Of a DNA stretch of 64,000 bases, positions 59,114-64,000 are shown piece by piece. The notes beneath the pieces are model-generated. The model had not been told where the DNA came from, did no database searches, and saw only the letters and a list, made by a program, of their open reading frames with translations. The translations under genes and the position numbers were made by a program. Position 1 is the stretch's first letter, and each line of letters opens with the position of its first letter. This DNA is from Mannheimia haemolytica (lineage in GTDB: Bacteria > Pseudomonadota > Gammaproteobacteria > Enterobacterales > Pasteurellaceae). The stretch spans positions 1,736,001 through 1,800,000 of the forward strand of contig LR134495.1 in assembly GCA_900638155.1 (NCBI GenBank), given 5' to 3'.

Positions 59114-62100
59114 TGACAGATAAATTGCAAAAAAATCATAAAAAACCACCGCTTGTGAAACTGGAAAACATCACTACCGCCGATTTCCGCCGTCTATTAG
59201 CTCGCTTAAAAGGAGCGGAAAACATAAAAAATGAAGAGAACAAGCGGTCGGTTTTAGCAGAAATTTCGCAAGATCTCACCGCTTGTCAGGCACGTTTTTT
59301 CGCACGAACTCAGCACGCCCAAAACCTGAAAATTGACTACCCTGATCTGCCTGTTTCCGCTCGCCGTGAGGAAATTTTAAAACTGATTAGCGAAAATCAG
59401 GTGGTGGTGATCGCAGGAGAAACCGGTTCGGGCAAAACCACCCAATTACCGAAAATGTGCTTGGAACTTGGGCGTGGGGTAAAAGGCTTGATAGGGCATA
59501 CCCAGCCCCGCCGAATTGCCGCACGTTCGGTTGCCACTCGCATTGCCGAAGAGCTGAAATCAGAATTGGGTGAGACGGTCGGTTACAAAGTCCGCTTTAA
59601 TGACCAAGTTAGCGAAAACAGCCTTGTCAAACTAATGACAGACGGTATTCTGCTGGCGGAAATCCAACACGACCGCTATTTAAATCAGTACGACACGCTG
59701 ATTATTGACGAAGCCCACGAGCGTTCATTGAACAACGATTTTATTTTGGGTTATCTGAAACAAATTCTGCATAAACGCCCCGATCTGAAAGTGATCATCA
59801 CCTCGGCAACCATTGATGTAGAAAGATTCTCCAAACATTTCAACAACGCCCCGATTATTGAAGTCTCTGGGCGGACGTTCCCTGTGGAAGTGCGTTATCG
59901 CCCGATTGTTGAGGAAGAAGATCAAGATCAGCTACAAGGTATTCTGAATGCGGTGGACGAACTGCAAGCCGAAGGGCGTGGCGATATTCTGATTTTTATG
60001 AACGGTGAACGGGAAATTCGTGACACTGCCGAAGCCTTGCAAAAGCAGGAACTGCGACATAGCGAAATTTTACCGCTTTACGCCCGCTTGTCGGCTGCCG
60101 AACAGCAACGGATTTTCCAGCCAAGCGGTGGGCTAAACCGCATTATTCTGGCGACCAACGTGGCGGAAACCTCACTCACTATTCCGAATATTAAATATGT
60201 GATCGATACCGGCACGGCTCGTATTTCTCGTTATAGCTACCGCACCAAAGTGCAACGCCTGCCGATTGAGCCGATTTCACAAGCCTCCGCCAATCAGCGT
60301 AAAGGGCGTTGTGGGCGAACCTCGGAAGGGATCTGTATCCGCCTCTATTCGGAAGAAGATTTCAATAGCCGTCCGCAATTTACCGATCCGGAAATTCTGC
60401 GAACTAACCTTGCCGCCGTTATTTTACAAATGACTTCGCTTGGATTGAGCGATATTGCCAATTTCCCGTTTGTTGATGCTCCGGATAGCCGACAAATTCA
60501 GGACGGGATTCGGTTGTTGGAAGAATTACAAGCGATTCGATTACGCAAAGAGAGTGAAAGCGTCCACGCTGGTGCTACAAAAGAGGCTCGCACCAACAAA
60601 TCAAATTGGATTTTAACCCCAATCGGTCGCCAACTCGCCCAACTGCCGGTCGATCCTCGCTTAGGTAGAATGGTGATCGAGGCGGCGAAAAACGGCTCGT
60701 TGCACGAAGTAATGATGATTGTCTCAGCACTCTCAATCCAAGACCCTCGTGAGCGTCCGCAGGAGAAACAGCAGTCGGCGGACGACAAACACCGCCGTTT
60801 TGCCGATAAAGAGAGCGATTTCTTAGCCTTTGTAAATTTGTGGCACTTTATCCAAGCCCAACAAAAAGAACTGTCGAAAAACCAGTTCCGTAACCTCTGC
60901 CGTAAGGATTATTTGAACTACAACCGTGTGCGGGAGTGGCAGGATATCTATCACCAGCTCCGCCTTGCAGTGAGAGAAATGGGCTTAAAAATTAACAGTG
61001 AGCCGGCAAGTTATCAGCCGATTCACACCGCCCTTCTCACCGGTTTGTTGTCGCATATCGGCTTGAAAGATAATGAAAAAATGCACTATTTGGGGGCGAG
61101 AAATGCCCACTTTTTCATTTTCCCGAACTCGGCACTTTTCAAAAAACAGCCAAAATGGGTAATGGCGGCAGAGCTGGTGGAAACCACCAAACTTTGGGGG
61201 CGAATGGTCGCTCGTATTGAGCCGGAATGGGTGGAGCCGTTGGCGGTACACCTCACTAAATCCAGTTACAGCGAACCGCACTGGGCGAAGTCAAAAGGGG
61301 CGGTAATGGCATCGGAAAAAGTGTCGCTCTACGGCATTCCGATTGTGGCACAACGTCCGGTCAATTATGGCTCGATAGACCCAACCGTCAGCCGTGAGAT
61401 TTTTATCCGCTCGGCGTTGGTGGAAGGCGAATGGCACAACAATTACAAATTTTTCAAAGAAAATCACCGCTTGATCCGTGAAGTCGAGGCATTGGAACAT
61501 AAATCCCGCCGCCGTGATATTTTGGTGGACGAGCAGGTGCTGTTTGAGTTCTACGATCAACGAATTGGCACCGAAGTTGTGTCGAGCAAGCATTTTGATA
61601 CTTGGTGGAAACAGGCAAGCAAGAAAGATCCTGAACTGCTGAACTTTGAAAAATCGTTCCTAATCAACGACAACGCCAACCTTGCCAGCGAGCTGGATTT
61701 CCCAAATTTCTGGCATCAAGGCGATTTAAAACTCAAACTAAGCTATCAGTTTGAGGTTGGAAAAGATCACGATGGCGTGACGGTGCATATTCCGCTGCCG
61801 CTGCTCAACCAAGTGGAACCCGAAGGTTTCGATTGGCAAATTCCGGGGCTACGCCACGAGTTGATTGTCTCGCTGATTAAGAGCTTACCGAAATCGCTAC
61901 GGCGAAATTTTGTGCCGGCACCGAATTATGCGGATGCCTTTTTAGGGCGAGCCGAGCCGTTTAAAAAGCCGTTGCTGGACAGTCTAAGCCACGAACTACG
62001 CCGAATGACGGGGGTATTGGTCGAGCCTGAGCAGTGGGATTTAAGCCAACTGCCGCCACATTTGAGAATGACGTTCCGTGTGATTGACGATAAAGGCAAG

Positions 62101-63057
62101 AAACTGCAAGAGAGCGAAAACCTTGATGAGCTGAAATTTGCCTTGAAAGATGAGGTGCAGAACACCCTTTCCAACATTGCCGATAACGGCATTGAGCAAA
62201 GTGGCGTGCATATTTGGAATTTTGCCGAATTACCGCAGTTCTATGAGCAGAAAAAAGCCCATTTCAGCGTGAAAGCCTATCCTGCGATTGTCGATGAACA
62301 AACCGCTGTGGGGGTGAAACTGTTTGAAACCGAATTTGAACAAGCAAGAGCAATGCAAGCGGGACTTCGCCGTTTGCTGCTGCTGAATGTGCCGTCGCCG
62401 ATTAAATATCTACACGAAAAACTGCCGAACAAAGCCAAGCTGGGCTTATATTTTGCCCCGTTCGGCAAAGTGTTAGAGCTGATTGACGACTGCATTGCCT
62501 GTGCGGTAGATAAACTGGTAGAAGAGTTTGGCGGCTTTGTCTGGACGGAGGAAAAATTCACCCAACTGCACGAATTTGTACGGGCAAATTTAAACGATAA
62601 AACCGTAGAAATTGCCAAACAGGTTGAAAAGTGCCTCACGCTGGCATACGAGCTAAACAAGCGGTTAAAAGGCAAGCTCTATTTTACGATGGCGTTTGCG
62701 TTAAGCGACATCAAAGCTCAAATCGAAGGGCTGATTTACCCCGATTTTGTCACCAAAACCGGCTATGCCCGCCTTGCAGATTTATATCGTTATTTAACCG
62801 CTATCGAACGCCGTTTGGATAAACTGTTGGTGGACAGCAACACCGACCGAGCCAAAATGCTACGGGTGGAAGCAGTGCAAGAAGCATATAAACAGCTCCT
62901 TGCCAAACTGCCAAAATCCAAAGCGGTGCCGGACGAAGTGCTGGAAATTCGCTATATGATCGAAGAACTGCGGGTCAGCCTGTTCGCTCAACAGCTTGGC
63001 ACAAAATACCCGATTTCGGATAAGCGGATTTTGAATGTGATCAATGAAATAAAGTAA
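59113..63057 (+). CDS. hrpA: ATP-dependent RNA helicase HrpA
   Basis: HrpA is a DEAH-box RNA helicase that rescues stalled ribosomes. The 1314-residue protein has GETGSGKTTQLP (Walker A), IIDEAHERS, SATID, the C-terminal helicase motifs ATNVAETSLTIP and QRKGRCGRTSEG, then HA2, OB-fold and the DUF3418 tail. Its ATG at 59113 overlaps the previous stop. A linker near residues 479-500 contains sequence derived from the dispersed palindrome. Length is close to E. coli HrpA (1300). Confidence 0.95.
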   Translation: MTDKLQKNHKKPPLVKLENITTADFRRLLARLKGAENIKNEENKRSVLAEISQDLTACQARFFARTQHAQNLKIDYPDLPVSARREEILKLISENQVVVIAGETGSGKTTQLPKMCLELGRGVKGLIGHTQPRRIAARSVATRIAEELKSELGETVGYKVRFNDQVSENSLVKLMTDGILLAEIQHDRYLNQYDTLIIDEAHERSLNNDFILGYLKQILHKRPDLKVIITSATIDVERFSKHFNNAPIIEVSGRTFPVEVRYRPIVEEEDQDQLQGILNAVDELQAEGRGDILIFMNGEREIRDTAEALQKQELRHSEILPLYARLSAAEQQRIFQPSGGLNRIILATNVAETSLTIPNIKYVIDTGTARISRYSYRTKVQRLPIEPISQASANQRKGRCGRTSEGICIRLYSEEDFNSRPQFTDPEILRTNLAAVILQMTSLGLSDIANFPFVDAPDSRQIQDGIRLLEELQAIRLRKESESVHAGATKEARTNKSNWILTPIGRQLAQLPVDPRLGRMVIEAAKNGSLHEVMMIVSALSIQDPRERPQEKQQSADDKHRRFADKESDFLAFVNLWHFIQAQQKELSKNQFRNLCRKDYLNYNRVREWQDIYHQLRLAVREMGLKINSEPASYQPIHTALLTGLLSHIGLKDNEKMHYLGARNAHFFIFPNSALFKKQPKWVMAAELVETTKLWGRMVARIEPEWVEPLAVHLTKSSYSEPHWAKSKGAVMASEKVSLYGIPIVAQRPVNYGSIDPTVSREIFIRSALVEGEWHNNYKFFKENHRLIREVEALEHKSRRRDILVDEQVLFEFYDQRIGTEVVSSKHFDTWWKQASKKDPELLNFEKSFLINDNANLASELDFPNFWHQGDLKLKLSYQFEVGKDHDGVTVHIPLPLLNQVEPEGFDWQIPGLRHELIVSLIKSLPKSLRRNFVPAPNYADAFLGRAEPFKKPLLDSLSHELRRMTGVLVEPEQWDLSQLPPHLRMTFRVIDDKGKKLQESENLDELKFALKDEVQNTLSNIADNGIEQSGVHIWNFAELPQFYEQKKAHFSVKAYPAIVDEQTAVGVKLFETEFEQARAMQAGLRRLLLLNVPSPIKYLHEKLPNKAKLGLYFAPFGKVLELIDDCIACAVDKLVEEFGGFVWTEEKFTQLHEFVRANLNDKTVEIAKQVEKCLTLAYELNKRLKGKLYFTMAFALSDIKAQIEGLIYPDFVTKTGYARLADLYRYLTAIERRLDKLLVDSNTDRAKMLRVEAVQEAYKQLLAKLPKSKAVPDEVLEIRYMIEELRVSLFAQQLGTKYPISDKRILNVINEIK
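60558..60576 (+). repeat. Half-arm of the 27-base palindromic repeat inside hrpA
   Basis: This 19-base stretch matches the repeat arms at 2055 and 33545 with one mismatch. It is read in frame as part of SESVHAGATK between the helicase core and HA2 region. The second arm is absent. Confidence 0.6.
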
Positions 63058-63069
63058 TATTCCCTATAC

Positions 63070-63120
63070 AACAAGCGGTCAGATAAGTAAAAAATTTTGC
63101 AACTCTGACCGCTTGTTTTC
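63070..63120 (+). terminator. Terminator after hrpA, inverted uptake-signal pair
   Basis: A perfect 14-base stem AACAAGCGGTCAGA (63070-63083) with 63104-63117 runs into TTTTC. It is 13 bases after the hrpA stop. Confidence 0.8.
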
Positions 63121-63220
63121 TCGAATACCTATTCCTCTCGCTTCAGAAGCAAACCTGCTACATTTTTTTGATTAAAAAAATCTCAAGATAAAAATTAGAA
63201 AACTAAATATATCAAAAAGT

Positions 63221-63234
63221 TTGATCTTTATCAT
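63221..63234. promoter_or_regulatory. FNR-like site upstream of ssa1
   Basis: TTGAT-CTTT-ATCAT matches the FNR consensus TTGAT-N4-ATCAA at 9 of 10 bases. It is about 60 bases upstream of the start predicted from TTGTAA (63253-63258) and TAAAAT (63275-63280), an activation position. Confidence 0.5.
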
Positions 63235-63252
63235 TAACCAGATGATAATTAT

Positions 63253-63280
63253 TTGTAATAAAAAATTAACTACGTAAAAT
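63253..63280 (+). promoter_or_regulatory. Candidate promoter of ssa1
   Basis: TTGTAA, a 16-base spacer and TAAAAT form a sigma-70-like promoter 26 bases before the ATG. An adjacent dyad TTATCAT/ATGATAA (63228-63234/63242-63248) overlaps the FNR-like site, and TGATAATTATT (63243-63253), which resembles part of a Fur box, ends at the -35 box. Confidence 0.45.
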
Positions 63281-63305
63281 AAGCTTATTTTTTGGAGGTA
63301 AAATC

Positions 63306-64000
63306 ATGTATAAAATAAAGCACTCATTTAACAAAACACTTATTGCAATTAGCATTTCTAGTTTTTTATCTATTGCATACGCTACAGAATCAATAGAGAA
63401 TCCACAACCTATCATTCAATTATCTGAGAGCCTCAGCTCAAAATATAGTGGCAAGGGTGTTAAACTAGGGGTAATGGATGAGGGCTTCATGGTTAAACAC
63501 CCTCGCCATAGTTCACATCTTCATCCTCTTACTCACCAATTAACAACACCCGAAGGCGAAGTAAGAATCTACGATGCAAGTTATCCTCAATTCGAGGTAA
63601 AACCCGTAGAAAAAGAAGATGGAATTGATCTTATTCCTTCTCTTGAAACACACGGTGCAGGTGTAGCTGGTATTATTGCTGCTCAAGCAGATAAAACTCT
63701 TGGTGATGGCTATAGTGGTGGTATTGCAAAGGGAGCTGAGCTTTATGTTGCAACGAAGTCATATAAGCGAACTTTAGAAGAAGTTATTCAAGATGCTAAG
63801 AAAGAATTAGAAAATGCAAAAGACGAAGAGGATGAAAAAACGCCAAGTCTGGATCAGATGGCAAAGAATGACTTATTAGCAAGCAAAGAAAAAGAAATGG
63901 CAATTGAACGTGCTGAATGGGCATCCGGGCTGAATAAATTACTAGATAATAATGTTTTTGCAATCAATAATAGTTGGAATCCTTTTTCTATTAGCGATGA
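63306..64000 (+). CDS. ssa1: Subtilisin-type autotransporter serine protease Ssa1 (5' part)
   Basis: The window holds 231 codons of an open frame that runs off the end. A signal peptide (1-26, ends AYA) precedes a peptidase S8 domain: Asp58 in GVKLGVMDEG and His116 in LETHGAGVAGI are two of the three catalytic residues; the serine lies beyond the window. I recognise the sequence as Ssa1 of Mannheimia haemolytica, a surface-exposed autotransporter and protective antigen candidate. A long charged helical insert (about 143-200) follows the His. GGAGG at 63294-63298 fixes the start. Confidence 0.9.
   Translation, partial: MYKIKHSFNKTLIAISISSFLSIAYATESIENPQPIIQLSESLSSKYSGKGVKLGVMDEGFMVKHPRHSSHLHPLTHQLTTPEGEVRIYDASYPQFEVKPVEKEDGIDLIPSLETHGAGVAGIIAAQADKTLGDGYSGGIAKGAELYVATKSYKRTLEEVIQDAKKELENAKDEEDEKTPSLDQMAKNDLLASKEKEMAIERAEWASGLNKLLDNNVFAINNSWNPFSISD

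Overview
The window is a gene-dense, AT-rich chromosomal segment of a Pasteurellaceae bacterium, most likely Mannheimia haemolytica or a very close relative. Three things point there. The 9-base uptake signal ACAAGCGGT (Actinobacillus/Mannheimia type) recurs on both strands, whereas the Haemophilus-type AAGTGCGGT was noticed only once, inside leuA. The housekeeping genes look Pasteurellaceae-like: an ArcB without PAS domain, a single-parvulin SurA, a long QueF, PyrR and lipoprotein e(P4). The right edge holds the first 231 codons of a subtilisin-type autotransporter that I recognise as serotype-specific antigen Ssa1 of M. haemolytica. No rRNA, tRNA, CRISPR array, prophage or insertion sequence was found.

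Layout. 0-9.7 kb: FadL-type porin, Ogt, ArcB, a secreted tannase-like hydrolase, an EamA transporter, a small hydrolase, a YeaK-like deacylase, SmrB and PrmB. 9.7-18 kb: cell-wall recycling (murQ and anmK flanking an NTF2-like protein and an MFS carrier), a queF-gmhB-bcp operon, an orphan RhuM gene and hemW. 18-26.7 kb: a peptide-type ABC importer (Tat-exported binding protein behind a CRP site, permease, fused permease-ATPase, second ATPase), then an FAD oxidoreductase and an NhaC antiporter; this is the least conventional cluster. 26.7-38.3 kb: dxr, relA, hemA, der, hldE, pyrR, surA, rsmA, upp. 38.3-44.8 kb: fadD, rseC, rseB, rseA, rpoE and leuA, with a leucine leader peptide and attenuator upstream of leuA. 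45-51 kb: Cof-type phosphatase, MacA-like adaptor, BASS-family transporter, lipoprotein e(P4), pepB, greB. 51-63 kb: recB, norM, a potD-like lipoprotein, grpE, two small conserved proteins, hrpA. 63.3 kb to the end: ssa1, truncated by the window.

Start codons were moved from the longest open frame wherever a ribosome-binding site, a stop/start overlap or recalled family N-termini favoured an internal codon (smrB, bcp, gmhB, dppC-dppD, hemA, der, rsmA, rseA, rseB, macA, recB, hrpA and others).

Most interesting signals beyond the genes: (1) a run of nine G between plausible -35 and -10 hexamers of the potD-like gene, the arrangement of a phase-variable promoter; (2) a dispersed palindrome with identical 27-base arms after ogt and between der and hldE, with half an arm inside the hrpA reading frame; (3) other palindromic repeat families and many inverted uptake-signal pairs at gene ends; (4) a strong terminator splitting rpoE-rseA from rseB-rseC; (5) CRP, FNR-like, sigma-32 and sigma-E candidate sites; (6) the ABC importer / flavoprotein / NhaC cluster, whose substrate cannot be read from sequence.
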